A stretch of DNA of 64,000 nucleotides, taken from positions 99,232,002-99,296,001 of the forward strand of contig OZ021723.1 of assembly GCA_963978545.1 (NCBI GenBank). The letters are read 5' to 3'. The stretch comes from Linyphia triangularis (taxonomy: Eukaryota; Arthropoda; Arachnida; Araneae; Linyphiidae). The notes below the pieces were generated by a model. The model made no database searches. It had not been told where the DNA came from and was given only the letters and a program-made list of their open reading frames with translations. Below, in pieces: positions 46,341 through 58,873 of this stretch (its first letter is position 1; every line of letters begins with the position of its first letter). Made by a program: the position numbers and the translations under genes.

Positions 46341-46929
46341 GATAAAAAAAAAAAAAATTAAAATACTCCCCATCCTAATTCTATCTAGTCTGATCAGGGA
46401 GGGGGGGGAGGGGGTCTAAGTTATAAAAGCCCGACTCGTTCCCATCGGCCTACAGCTTTAGTTATTGAACAATGTAAAGAGCTCGCCAATCGCTACTTAC
46501 ACTTTAATCTCAGGAGGCACACAAGCCTCGTTAAATAATAATAAAAAAAATATATCTTAAACTAATTACGCAAAATGAGAAAAGCAAACATGCTCTTACA
46601 AAGGTGGTTCCCCCCCCCCCCCCCCCACACTTCCACAAACCTTTGAACTTAACGGCTTTGCAAGGCAAATGAGTTTTTTTTAATTTTTTTTTTTTTTAAT
46701 TTAATTTTTTTTCTCAAATCAAAGCACTTAGAGGAGGGGGGGGGGGGGGGAAAGCGTTAAAAGGTAAATGGAAACCAGCGCTCGAGAAATCCCCCTTTGC
46801 CGGAGGTTATGGTTTACGGGAACAAATATTATTCCAGGTTTTGTGAAGATGAACCAAGTCCCTCGCTAAAAAAAAAGAAATGAAAACATTTTCCCGCGAA
46901 ATTAAATTATGCGCGAGAAATGTAGACTT

Positions 46930-46973
<44 letters not shown>

Positions 46974-47376
46974 AGGAACTGGACGTTTCTTGCATTTACT
47001 GAAGGTTACTAATTAGTAAGGAATTTGGCTGTGTTGAATTTGATTTCCTTTTTTTTTGTGTGTGTGACAAAGCGTTTAAGCGTAAACATCAAACGGATAA
47101 TAGGATTAGGTATGTGCCGTTTTTTTTTTGTTTTTTTTTTGGAATTGTTTATTCTCCTGTGACGCAAAGTGAATGATACACGAGGACGTAACGTTCCGCT
47201 TATTAATTATTGGAAGATTATTTTTGTTGCGATTAATTTAAATATAATTTCAATTATGCGATTCTCTTTTCTGCTTTTTTTGTATTCTTAGTGGAACGCA
47301 ATCGATATCACTTCTCTATCGCGTTTAAACAATATTAATAAAAAAAAAATTTTAAAAAATCAGCAAATGGCCTTCC
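46341..47376. other. Low-complexity non-coding DNA
   Basis: Homopolymers dominate: C17 (46610-46626), G15 (46736-46750) and T39 (about 46934-46972). Confidence 0.7.
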
Positions 47377-47867
47377 CAGTGTTCCCACGGTCATTGAAAG
47401 TCATTAAAAGTGCTTAATATTTTTGAACCTGTTTTCAAGGCCTTGAAAGTACTTGAAAATGCTTAGATGTGTTTAAAAGTCCTTAATTTTTGTGTATGTT
47501 GACCAACTTCAAAAATACAACTCAGACCTTCTATCCCCGCGTGTCCGCCACTTATCCTCACTGTATCGGAATTTTCTGACATATTTGCATTACGCTTGCG
47601 CCAACTTGTAACTGTTTTGGTAGAATATACTTTATAAAAAATTTTGATACAGGACATCATGATGCCTGAAAACAAATTTTTGAAGGTCCTTGAAAAGTCA
47701 TTGATTAGGTCCTTAAAAGTCATTGATTAGGTCCTTAAAAGTCATTGAAAAGTCATCGATTAGGTCCTTAAAAGTCATTGATTAGGTCCTTAAAAGTCAT
47801 TGATTAGGTCCTTAAAAGTCATTGAAAAGTCATGGATTTTCTTTCTGTGATTTGAATGGGAACCCTG
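47377..47867 (+). mobile_element. Family A MITE, copy 5, with expanded right side
   Basis: Ends CAGTGTTCCCAC and ATGGGAACCCTG; flanks CTTCC and CATCC form a 5-bp duplication with one mismatch. The right subterminal motif GATTAGGTCCTTAAAAGTC is amplified to about five tandem units between 47690 and 47832, making this the longest copy (491 bp). Confidence 0.87.
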
Positions 47868-48551
47868 CATCCAAAATGTTCCGAATTTCAAAAGCTCTCT
47901 GAGGATTATAAGCATCTGTACTTAAATTTATTACAAAGCAATTGGAAGGATAACAGTTACCTAAGTACCAAACAAATCGATTTTTTTTTTTTTTTTAACG
48001 GAAAAATTTCCTCAAGACCAAGCTAAACAAAGTGGAGAACGCCCAAAGTGCGAACTCCAATAGCAAAAGTTCAAATTCAATCTGATTCTGAGTCGAGTCA
48101 TAGCCTTAAGTACCAATGCGAGTGTTTTTCATTTTTCGGCTCTCCTGAAAAATTTTCTTTTTTGGACTTGGGTCGTTTTCCATTTCTAGTCCTCAATTCT
48201 TCCCGGTAAAAAAAAGGACCATCCAGGAATCGATCCCTAGGCAAGGCAACAACCCTCACGTTACCCCGTCAGACTAAAATGACGACTCATGCCCGAAGGT
48301 AGTTTCCAGGGGTGAAAATCTTCCGCTTTTATACGGATTTCCGCTTTTTTTTTTTTTTTCTCTCTCTCTCTCTGAGAAATTCAGCTTTTTCTGCAATTCC
48401 ATTATTTTAATGGACTTAATCAGGCTAAACTTGCCTAAAACTCCAGTTTAAAAAAATCTGGCTGCACAACTGTTCTGTACTCTCATCAGTACACAATTAT
48501 ATTCTTATTCGGCTATCTTTGAAGTTCGAAATAAAACTGCATATATATTTC

Positions 48552-48554
<3 letters not shown>
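47868..48554. other. Non-coding DNA with a tRNA-like patch
   Basis: On the minus strand, around 48285-48216, AGTCTGACGGGGTAACGTGA is followed by GGGATCGATTCCTGG, a good B box, and then a T-run. This may be a decayed tRNA-derived SINE. No cloverleaf could be completed. Confidence 0.35.

Positions 48555-48612
<58 letters not shown>
48555..48612. repeat. Poly-T tract, 58 bases
   Basis: Uninterrupted T run, the longest homopolymer in the window. No retroposon body recognised beside it. Confidence 0.97.
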
Positions 48613-48616
<4 letters not shown>

Positions 48617-49261
48617 GTTTTGACTCTTTTTACCCCTGGGTTTTCAATTACTACTGCCACAGAATGTTAAATGTAATTTAAAAAAAAAATACAACCAATT
48701 AAAATTTGCCTTCGCTCTTCTCCAGATTAACAGTTAACCGAATTGAAGAATTCTTGCAACATTAAAGAAATTTGCATAAGTCAGTTATATTCTTACGCAT
48801 TCGCTAACATTCTATATTTTTAAAGAATAGCAATTACCATTCGACTAAATTTTCTACAAAATATTTAAGGAAACATTTCTTGACCACTCACTGTCCTAAT
48901 TTTCTTCATCAGAGTAACCTTATCGCTACGAAGAACAAAAGTATCCTCCCCAGATGCTTATCCATCCTCATTTCCGTTCAGTGTGCAGACGATACTACAG
49001 CGCTCCCCCCCTTCTTCGAATGCGACGATTGCCATTCTTCTCTCGACACATCCCATCCTAATGGTCCGGCTATGTTCTTGGAGATCAGAAGCTTTATTGG
49101 AATTAGTCGCCCGGTTTCTTCTTCTCTTTTATCCTTTTAATGTCCGTTTCCCGAAATATATCTCATAAGAAAAATATATATATTTCTCTCTCTTTCTTTC
49201 GAACATCCAATGCATCGAATATATTGTTGCAGTATTGCGAAGCTGTTGATTTCTTTTGTTT
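48613..49261. other. Non-coding DNA
   Basis: Nothing recognised; short frames near 48880-49168 are unremarkable. Confidence 0.4.
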
Positions 49262-49626
49262 ATAAAACTAGGGGTGTGGAACATCGCAAAACTTTCGATT
49301 TACACTATAATACTGTCGTGGATTTATGTCATTGCCGTTTTTATATTTTCATCATTCATTTAGAATAAATGGCCAGTTTGGCGATAATTCCTGTATGGGT
49401 CTTTAAAAAAAAAAAACTCCGCCAAAATGGTGATTTTGGCGATATGCTTTTCGATAATCCTTATATAATCCTTTATTATAAGTGAAACTGAGGGGAAAAT
49501 AAAAAACGATCGTTGATGAGGAATGCTCGAGGAAAGAGATCTCTGTTTTGAAGGCATTCGTTTTTAAACTTTTTACACCGTTAAAGCATTTTTATGAGAA
49601 TTTCGTCGGTGGGGATGTTTAAAACA
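49262..49626 (-). mobile_element. Family G repeat, copy 3, interrupted by family B
   Basis: Inverted copy running from CTAGGGGTGTGGAACATCGC to GGGGATGTTTAAAACA, where a family B element begins. After that element TTAAGG resumes briefly, as in ACACCTTAAGAGG of copy 2, then similarity ends. Carries CAGTTTGGCGATA and GATTTTGGCGATA. Confidence 0.65.
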
Positions 49627-50004
49627 CAGAGTGGCCACTGAACCGGCAATCAGGGAATTTTCTGATTCTGGAAAGAATCAGGGAAATTTTTTTAACTTTC
49701 ACGAAAATCAGGGAAACTTTCTATTATTTAAGGCCTGTTCATCCGTATTTCGACGTCATTTACCCGGAGATTTGTGGTGGGAAACGTTAGAAGTTTAAAT
49801 TTACGAAAAAATTTAAACTTTTCATTACCATCAAAAGTATTTTTTTAAAAATGGCATATTATCTCTTCAGCATACATGTTCTATTTGATCAGGGTATCTC
49901 TACATCTGGGAAACATGAGAAAATTGGGGAAATTTGCAAAAATCCGTAAAATCAGGAAATTAATTATCAGGGAAATTTTTCTCCTGAATTTTGTGGCCAC
50001 CCTT
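49627..50004 (+). mobile_element. Family B MITE, copy 5
   Basis: Left end CAGAGTGGCCAC, right end GTGGCCACCCTT (last base changed). Repeated ATCAGGGAA motifs. It sits at the break of family G copy 3. No perfect duplication is seen. Confidence 0.82.
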
Positions 50005-52878
50005 ATTAAGGTATGAAACCGAACATTTGATAACATTGAATGGACTCACCCCCCCCCCTCTTTCTCCTTTTTTTAAAGTTGTCGGTATACAATAACAAAA
50101 CCTTTCCAATTTGCATTTTTTTATAAACAAAAATATCGCCAATTTGGTAATTTGTCGCCAACTTTGCTGAGAATTATATTTTCCGCATAGTGCGACACTG
50201 TTGGATCTAATCTATTTGCCTACTTTACGTTCTTGCTCCGGGTCGACTGTCTATTATAACAAACTTAAAAAGCACTGTTTTGTTGCAAATATCAATATTA
50301 AAAATAATGACATGCAAACTAATGTCTTGAGGTTAATGCCACATGAGCATTTTTTTTTTTTTCATGCATAAACTCAGCATGAAATTAATCTACAAAATAT
50401 AGACAAGCTGCTGTAGCATACACATGGCCAGATGTAGCTTGTTTACAGGCTGGCGGGTGAATCGTCTGTCGTATTCTCAAGGTCGCCCGCTGGATGATGC
50501 AATCAGACCTATTTTTCAAGCTCCGTGAAAAACAATTCGTTGCAAATAACCAACTGTTCCTGTTGCTATATTCGTGTGTTGTCGTCTTAAATTTTTGATA
50601 TTTAAAATAACTATATAATGGAATACTACTTGGATTGGAACTTATTAATCTCGAGTTCAAAAAATATCCATACCTTTAAAATATAAGATATAATGTTTTC
50701 AAAAACCGCGCACTGAAAAAAAATCCACCTGTGGCCTGCTTGTGTAAATTTTCAAGCTGCATAAAAAAAAAAAGCTGCGTTTCTGCATCAAAAAACGCCA
50801 AGTTTGACCTTAGCCTGAGAATTGTGCTTCATAGTTTGTAGTTTAGAACTCTCCACATAATTTTGTTGAAACGCAGTTTATTGTGACGTGAGAGATTTGG
50901 AAGTACGTGTTATTGAATCAGTGTGAAAAAAAAATTGCTTGTCTTTATATCTTTCAAATAATTCAATAATTTAAAATAAATTGCATTGAAAAGGCATCCT
51001 TTTAGTAAACACTAAAATCCCGTTAAAAAAAAAAAAACGTCTTTTTTCCCATAGTATTTCTCGAACAGTACGTGCCTAAGTGATGGAACACACGCCTCTG
51101 TAATCGCCTATTTCTCGCTTGTCCCTTTTTATCGTTTTTCCTTACTATTATACCCGTTCGCGAAAAAGTCTTTTTTTAAAGCTATTAAAGGCGATAACGT
51201 GTGTATCTCCGTTCCATATGCGAAGCCATTTGCCGGGCAACACCAAGATATGTAAAACCGTCGATTTTCGAAACGCGCTCTGGAACTCACCGTGTTTTTG
51301 GTATGCGGAGGGGCTTTTTGTGACTGTCGAAAAGGCTTAGGGAATTTTTCTTCGATTTCTCTTGTCGTATCGAGGTTTATTTTTTATTTTTTTTATTCAC
51401 TATGGATTTTTACTAAAAATTGTCTCAACTTTTGTAGACTAGTTTTCTTATCAGAGCAAGTTTTTTTTTTCTGATTTTTTTTTTTTCACAAAATTTTCGC
51501 CAGGCTTTTGTAGAATTCAGTTTGAGTTCTCAACTAAAAAAAAAAAGGATTTTTTTTTTTTCGTGTCTATTATATAGTGATCGTTTTTCTGTGATTTCTA
51601 CCAAGAGATGTTTGTTGCTCAAATTCAAAATAGGATCGTAGTATGCGAGTGGACTTTGGGTTCGATGTCTATTCAATGTTGAACCATTTATTGTTATATA
51701 CCACACGAGAAAATCATCAAATCAACAAAACATTCGAAACAAATAAAATTCGAAAAATAATATTCTCTGTTCCAATGGGGCAGTCGGTAAGACGACCGAT
51801 TGCTGATCGGATAACCCACGATTTAAAACATGGGTACAGAATATGTTATTCGATGGCTTCTTTGTAAAATAACCGCAGATAAACTAACCCACATCGAAAT
51901 GGTCTCGTAGTTAAAAGGGTTAACAATGCTGCAAGCCAAACTATTTCGTATTTCTAACTGGCTGCCTTTTATAGAACACTTCACTTCACTTCATCGCTTC
52001 ACTTTTCATCTCGACATTTGTTTTGCAATTACGCTATTTTTATTCATTCCAGTATTTCACCACCTTTTTAAAACGATGTCGTGACGTGATAAAAAAAAAT
52101 AAGGAAGTAATAATAATGGGCGCGTTGATTTATTCACTGGAGTTCGCTAATATATGCAAAACATGGACTTCATGAATTTTCTAGCTTCTGCAGATATCCG
52201 AGCAGAACTCCGAAAGGGGGAAGAGAAAGAAAAAAAAAAACCAGTCTTAATTGAAACCTCGAAAGCGAAATGCTTGGAATGTTTAGGATTTTTTTATTAT
52301 TATTTTTCCATTTATTATTATTTTTAAGAAGTGGGCCCCGGTAAAGAAAAAAAAAATAATTAAATGGAAACCATTAAATAATCGTGAAAGCGTTAAATGA
52401 CGAGAAGTGAAAAAGAAAAGTGTCTGTCTTTCAACGTTGATGAATTCGTATTGGATGAATTCATTAAAATAATTTTTTTCATCGGTAGTCTGATGAAAAC
52501 TTGGATGCATATATGAATAATTTCGGAAGTCGTTTTCTCTTCAAGGCTCTTTTTTTCTTTCTTATTACTTATTTATATCAACTCCCCCCTTCCCTTCTCC
52601 TTAAGTAATTTTCTTGTCTACATTGATATTGAAGTTATTCGGAATGCGAGAATGTAAAGGTGTTGAGGACTTCTTCGTTTGACATTCTATTTTGTCGCAT
52701 TCAGACCATCTACTTCATAGGCTTTTTATTTTACGGTAATTGAATTTTAAATATCTTTGTGCTTTCTCCTTTTTTTTTTTTTTAACCGCAATGCTCAAGG
52801 AGATGGAGGTAGTGGAAGAGACTTAGTTTGAAACGAAATTATGCTTCAGTACTGACGCCTAAACTAAAAATGCTGGTG
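50005..52878. other. Non-coding DNA, 2.9 kb
   Basis: No gene recognised. At about 51777-51830, GGGGCAGTCGGTAAGACG followed by CCGATTGCTGATCGG resembles the D and anticodon arms of tRNA-Ser(GCT), but no T arm follows, so it is at best a tRNA-derived relic. Several T runs occur at 51469-51570. Confidence 0.4.
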
Positions 52879-53270
52879 CAGTAAAACCCCGATTATCCGA
52901 GTTTCCGCTTTAACCGAGCCAGATAATATTTCTTTTACCGCTGATATTTTCCTTTGTCAAAACTAGTACCGAAAAAAATTGGTACTTGATATCTCAAACA
53001 CTCAAGAAAACAAAATGTTTACATTCCTTTTCATTGAATGACACTGTTCCTCCTATCGCGTCGCTCAAGGTCTTAAGGCTTAAGTAAGAGAACTCTTTAA
53101 GCATTACTATATATTATTAATTGCATGTGGTTTACCTATAGTATAACATTTGTACTTGTCAAAACATACATTTAAACCGATACGATTTATTTTATTTTTC
53201 GCTTTAACCGAGTTTTTCGGTTATCCGAGTTGGTCTTGGTCCACATTAACTCGGATAATTAGGACTATCA
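52879..53270 (-). mobile_element. pogo/Tigger-like MITE, copy 2, inverted
   Basis: Left end CAGTAAAACCCCGATTATCC; the interior is collinear with copy 1 read backwards. The right end is decayed (ATAATTAGGACTATCA). No transposase. Confidence 0.78.
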
Positions 53271-54739
53271 AATAACGTATGTTTGTTGTAAATAGACAAC
53301 CATAGAGTACGATATCAGTCTTTAATGGGTGTTTTAATTTTGTTGTTATCGTTGTTTTGTTGTTTTCTAGTTTTGTTGTTATCGTAAGTAATGATATAAG
53401 GTATCTGCAGAGAGAAGTTAAACGGAAAATGGCAGAAATTGAAGACACTGCCTCCTTTCTAATTGAGTCAATTTAGCAATAAGCAAAATTTGGGACATTG
53501 CCGTGACCAAAGAGTGGTAAACTATATTTATATTTTCAATATAAAGCATGCATTGAGCCTTCTCACTGACCTCTCCAGCTCCGTTCGTAACTCTGCTAAA
53601 GGTCATGGGTTCACAAATGGAAGGTAGAATGCTCATCTAGCTTGCGAGAGCGTTGCTTAATTGCATTAAGCAAGAGCAAGCATGCATAGAACTTGGGCGG
53701 TTTTCTGCAATCTTCCCTTTTCTGAGAATCGATTCGACGACGATTATGATGGATAGTGCGGTTGTCTTCTTAAGAGGTTACCGAGTTTTCTCATTTCGAG
53801 ACGCAAGTGCTGGACACCTTCCCCTTGAAAAAGGAACTCGTACTTTCACACATGGACTATTTTCAGTAATGATCTACTGTGCTGATGGACTACTTACTAA
53901 TGTCCAGATCGATTCTATCGTATAAATCTTGCACAAGAAATTCTTTAATATCCCTCGCTGCTTGCTTATTCTGTTAGGCTTGTATGTTGGTTCTTGTTTA
54001 GAATTATTAAAAAAAAAATGCGCAGATGGCCATAGAAGTTGACAAAACAAACACAAAAGCTAGCTACTCTAAACAAAAGGAACTTTGGGCTGTACTACTA
54101 ATGTCACAAAAATACGAGTTACAGATTTACTTACCTATGGAAGGGAGCCTATCGATCTGTGGAAATGAGTTTCCTTTGTTGAAAGTTTGTTTACATAGCG
54201 CACCGAATAAAAATACAGAAGACAACGGTATTTCCTAATTTGTGGCCGTTTAGAGTAACATTTTCGACAGGTTCTGCATTTGATAAACTCCAGACGTTTA
54301 AACACACTTCCGACCTCGTAATTACGGTCCCCCCCCCCCTCTCCTTAAGGAAAAAAGAAACGTGGATTTCGATCATTACTGAAGTTGGTGCAAGTCCACA
54401 ACATTACTTCATCCTTAGAATGTCTGGGTTTTTTGCTTAGGAACTGTTGCAAGTTGAAATCTAAACAGGCAGTATCTCCTCAATTATTCTTTTCATAAAT
54501 AGAGAAATGCTTGGCACCGTATGTTTTTTGAAATAGAAAAAGGGTACCAGGCGTTAAATTAGTATGGTCTTCTAGTTTCGTTCGTACTGTATAAATCTCT
54601 TCAATAATATTAAGAATCTACGAGGACGAGGTAAATCGAAAATAACAACTCTACCTTCTTGCTAAGGTCTGCAGAGGAGGAAAAAAAATAGTTTAAAATT
54701 CGCCTCTTCCTATTAGGCAATATGCGCGAAATTAATCTC
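53271..54739. other. Non-coding DNA
   Basis: GTTGTTATCGT repeats occur near 53343-53385. A 90-codon frame (53653-53925) has no recognised motif. Confidence 0.4.
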
Positions 54740-55010
54740 TGTGTGCAGTCTTTACAACGTGACCAGACCTCGCAGGATAACGAACCAGATCACCCTCAAA
54801 AAGCCCTCAGGTAAGACAAGGGATAATTCCCTTTGATGGATGAACGGATTGAAAAGTACTTCCCACCAGGAGATGGATGGACCATAGTTCTCGTCGATCT
54901 CAATATAAAAGGAGATCGACCGCACAACAAGCCGGGGTTGCAGATAGATTCGGTGGCATAGTATCCACGGATAATTGGCGTAATCTCTGTTACTTTTCGT
55001 TATCATCCGT
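54740..55010 (+). other. Possible small exon or pseudo-exon
   Basis: A pyrimidine/purine tract ending TCTGTGTGCAG (54749) and a strong donor CCCTCAG/GTAAGA (54811/54812) would bound a 62-nt exon with no stop in two frames. The DNA downstream to 54965 is also balanced in composition and open in one plus frame of 44 codons. No family is recognised. It may be an exon, a retrotransposon scrap or chance. Confidence 0.2.
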
Positions 55011-55739
55011 CACTAGACAAGGGGACAAGTAATTGATTGAGAAGGAAGGGGGTAATTGGGGTAATTTCGTGGGGTTGGTTTGATTTTTGGTGTTTTTCCA
55101 GGACAATGATGGAAAGGGTGAATCACGAGCGTGATTTCGATCGGGTTATGGCTTGTATCCACTTTGAAGGGCATCCGTTTCCTTTTTAGGAATTGTATGA
55201 GGAACTCTTTATCTACAGTAGAACGATAACAGAGCTTGTGCATAACGGATTATTTTATAGATTTCTTTTTTTTTCTTCTTTAAAGTGTTTGTTTAAATAT
55301 CTTCAAAGTCACTGAAAGTTTGGGTTTGCGGTCACCAAAAAAAAAATACCATTATCAATGCAGCTAACCTGTCTGAATTCTGGATTTTATTGATGATTAC
55401 ATTGCATCTAAACTCAGCTCGGTTTGAAGTGTCAGAAAATCTATAAAATCTGTTAAATATTAGGGTTTTTCCTCCCTCTGATTTTGTTACCATCCAATTG
55501 ACTTTTTTTCTATGTTTAATCCAAATTAGTGATTATGTATGACTGGGAAACTTGTCTTAAAAATCTGAAACAACAAATCTTTTTCAAACTGACTTATATA
55601 GAGAATTATATTTCGCTGTTAAATTTTGGCTTTTCAGAATCTAAATTAGTTATAATCTAAGCATTAGGCCAGTACCGTAACATATTGCTAGTCAACGAAG
55701 ATTGCATTAAAATATGGACCTCTTTCTTATATAACTGAT
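55011..55739. other. Non-coding DNA
   Basis: Nothing recognised. Confidence 0.4.
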
Positions 55740-56078
55740 GTAATACTTGGGGCTGAGACAGGGTGGGAAGGAAAAATTCTTGGCGCAATTAAAGAAATCA
55801 ATGTCTGGAGAACACGCTATAATTACGAACTGTACTTAAAGTATAGACAACCAAATATTGTTCGAGTGATTAAATCCTATCGAATTAGATGGCTGGGACA
55901 CATATACAAATATGTTGAAATAATCCCAACTAGAAAATTGGCCTTCTCTAAAGTTGAAGGAGTTAGAAAAAGAGGAAGATCTTGCTTTATGAGGATTGAA
56001 TGCGTTGAGGAAGATCTAAAGACGTTAAAAATCAACCGATGGAAAGCCATAGCGACTGACAGAACCCGATGGAGGTAA
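55740..56078 (+). pseudogene. C-terminal fragment of a non-LTR retrotransposon reverse transcriptase
   Basis: An uninterrupted frame runs from VILGAETG to a TAA stop (56076-56078). It carries the usual landmarks of the ORF2 tail in order: GAET, then RTRYNYELY, RIRWLGHIYK and the basic RKRGRS segment before EDLKTLKINRWKAIA and DRTRW. In the family a dozen or so residues normally lie between GAET(W) and the segment here starting WEGKILG, so a small in-frame deletion is likely. The catalytic reverse transcriptase domain and endonuclease are absent upstream. The clade is not resolved. A family D element lies 62 bp downstream. Confidence 0.72.
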
Positions 56079-56140
56079 CTGACTGAGACAGCCTTGTCCT
56101 GTACCAGGCTGTAGTGCTACGAAAAAGAAGAATACTTGTA

Positions 56141-56789
56141 AACCGAGAAACGACTGCAACTTTTGGACCCCATCGAACATCTTCTGAATTTTTTATAGAA
56201 ATTGGAGAAAAGTTAGTAGATTACGAATCCACTAGGTCTACAGTGGCAAAAATGGCCGAAACTGATCAAAAATCGACTTGGAATGAGTTGAACTAAAATC
56301 CGATTACAAAAATGTCATAACTTACCAAAAAGAGAACAAACTTTTTCGTCTGGCAACCCACTGCATTTTGATTTTCAATGAGAAAAAGCGCAAACGATTT
56401 CTGATCTCTGGCTCAGAAAACTTGTATCTTTGAAAAGTAAGCCAAATTGGCGACATCAGTTACGTAATGTTTATTGCCAATTTGGCTCATTTGTGAAAGA
56501 TGCAAGTAAGCCATAACCACACATCCAAATCGTCTGCAACCTTTTTAATTGAAAATTAAAGAGTGAGGGTTACCAAATAAAAAAAAAAAATGCTCATTAT
56601 TTGGCAAGTTATGGCGCATTTGGCAATTGGATTTAGTTCAACTTATTAAAAGTCGATTTTTGACCAGTTTCGGCCATTTTTTGCCACGGTAGACCAGGGG
56701 ATTCGTAATCTACTCACTTTTCTCCAATTTCTATAAAAAATTCAGAATGATGTTCGATGGGGTCCGAAAATTGCAGTCGTCTCTCAGTC
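56141..56789 (+). mobile_element. Family D MITE, copy 4
   Basis: Full length, about 649 bp, left end AACCGAGAAACGACTGCAA and right end TTGCAGTCGTCTCTCAGTC, TA on both sides (56139-56140 and 56790-56791). Non-coding. Confidence 0.82.
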
Positions 56790-57520
56790 TATTGGGGCAA
56801 TAATAACGAGAATGTTTTGTGATCTCTTTTCTACCAAGTGTAAGGTGCAAGATAATTCCTTTCTCTTCGTCTGCCACAGATTCTACATCTTACTTATGAG
56901 GGGCAGTTATCACCATCAAGAAGTGGTGGAGGAAGAAACGATGGATCTGTTCACTGACTACCAATCCCTTTAGCCACCATAGGCCAATTCATTTCAATAT
57001 CCACCCTTGCTCATTGCCGTTCAGTAGGCCATTTAAAACCGTTCCATGTCGTCACCCCTCCTCCATTTCCTGTGTGCTTCACCCTACCCTTAAAAGTCAT
57101 CGTCCTTCATTGTGTTCCATCAGCCCCGCCTTCAACCCCTTCCTTCTGCACCCTTCTCAAACGACCCGCAGTAAATGCGTGCGTGAAATTAATAGTGGTG
57201 CAAGTTGCTTTTTAATTTTTCATAATATTTAGTTTTCGTTCCCCATAACGTTGCATTGTTTTTAGGAATATGCTCGGGATGTTTCAGCAACACAGTTGCA
57301 AAGTTCTAGTTGAGATTATACTCTGTTGATTTGGAATAGTATGGGAATGCCATGATGGCACTGTAAGAAAAGACGTATGCTTTCTGTACTGTCACCCAAA
57401 AAATTTATAAGATTATTATGTGCATGTCAGTTCCGCTATTGACCATATATAAACCATCTTGTTTCTCCAGGCCCGTCGCTTAATAAGGGATCTGGAATAA
57501 AACCTTCCTTTTTCTAAACA
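56790..57520. other. Non-coding DNA
   Basis: A balanced-composition patch at 56985-57190 is open for 72 codons, unrecognised. Confidence 0.4.
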
Positions 57521-58258
57521 ACACAATCTTCTAGCCCCGTACATTTAGAAACTACTTTCTATAAAATCTTGAAATTTGGTGAGTAGATACAGAGTGGCCA
57601 CAAAACCAGGAAAACCTGGAAATCAGGGAAATGTCAGGGAACTTTTTAAAATTTCATGAAAATCAGGGAAATTTTGTATTGTTTAAGGCGCGTTCATCCA
57701 TATTTTAGCGCTATTTACACGGAGATTTGTAGTGGTAAGCCATTAGAAGCTTAATGTTACGGAATAATTTAAACTTTCATTACCAGCAAAACTATTTTTT
57801 TAAAAATTGCATATTACCTCTTTAGCATACATGTTCTATTTGATCAGGGTGTCTAGACATCTGGAAAACTTAAGAAAATTGTGGAAATTTGGAAAAAAAA
57901 GTTTGCCCTAAAATCAGGGAATTTTTTAGAAATCTGTCAGAGAAATCAGGGAACTTTTTTTCCTGAATTTTGTGGCCATCCTGAGATACGAAAATGATCT
58001 CTTAATAAAATGACATAAATTAAAAACTCAAAAATTGTGTCTAATGTATTTTACTTTATATTTGAAATCCTTACATCAATGCTTATGCAGTGGCTCCACC
58101 TGGTTTTGTGTTTTGCTATTTTAATTTTCATTTCTAATAGATAGACATTAAATAAAAACAATTTATGTCATTTCATTAAGTGATCTTATTCGTACCTACT
58201 CACCCAAGGTTTTGTAGAAAGTAGTTTCTAAATGCACTGGGCTAGAAGATTTTAACAC
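57521..58258. mobile_element. Foldback element split by family B
   Basis: The left arm (57521-57589, resuming at 57989) and right arm (about 58170-58258) are inverted copies: ATCTTCTAGCCC, TTTAGAAACTACTTTCTA, GTGAGTAG, then AAATGACATAAATT all recur in inverse order. The arm match continues across the family B insertion, proving that the insertion is younger. Termini and target duplication not resolved. Confidence 0.75.
57590..57983 (+). mobile_element. Family B MITE, copy 6, nested
   Basis: Ends CAGAGTGGCCAC and GTGGCCATCCTG, perfect 5-bp duplication AGATA (57585-57589 and 57984-57988). Nested in the left arm of the foldback element. Confidence 0.92.
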
Positions 58259-58303
58259 AGAGAGTATAGGGAATAATTCTTTCTAAGACTTCATTAAACT
58301 TAA

Positions 58304-58869
58304 GGGGGTCCGGCACCTCCATAGGAGCCCATGTTAAACTCAACAACTTTGGGGGCATCTCATTTAATAACCGATTCTTCAATAATTATGAAACTTTCAC
58401 AGTATAATATTTGGATACTTTTTAATACTTTAACACGAGATTTTTGTTATTTTTTAAAAATTAAAATAATTATGATTTTCTGAAAATATGATTAAGAAAA
58501 ATTATAAAATTTTAGACTAATAAATTTAAAAAAAAAAAAGTATGCTACTTATCAATAATTCCTCGTGTTAAAGTACTTAAATACATTAGAGAAACATGTA
58601 TAAAAAATTTCAAGCATTTATGTCTTATAAATTTTAAGCTATGTGCCCCCAAACATGAAAAAATGGCATTTTGGGAAATTCGGCTTTGAAGTTAAAAAAA
58701 CATGCATTAAATACCTACATTTTGTTTAGTTCAAAAAATTATTGAAAATACTTTCAAATAAAATATAATTACAAATGGGGCATCATTTTAAAGACAAAAA
58801 TTTATATTTTAATAAACAGTAATAAACTCGAAATCAATAATCTGAAAAATTTACATGTGCCGGACCCCC
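58304..58869. mobile_element. TTAA-flanked MITE
   Basis: The ends GGGGGTCCGGCAC and GTGCCGGACCCCC are perfect 13-bp inverses, with TTAA on each side (58300-58303 and 58870-58873). The body of 566 bp is very A+T-rich and non-coding. TTAA targets are characteristic of piggyBac and Kolobok superfamilies; the ends do not decide between them. Confidence 0.85.
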
Positions 58870-58873
58870 TTAA

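Noticed and set aside
51777..51890. tRNA-Ser gene
   Set aside because: Only D- and anticodon-like arms are visible; there is no T arm or B box at the right distance.
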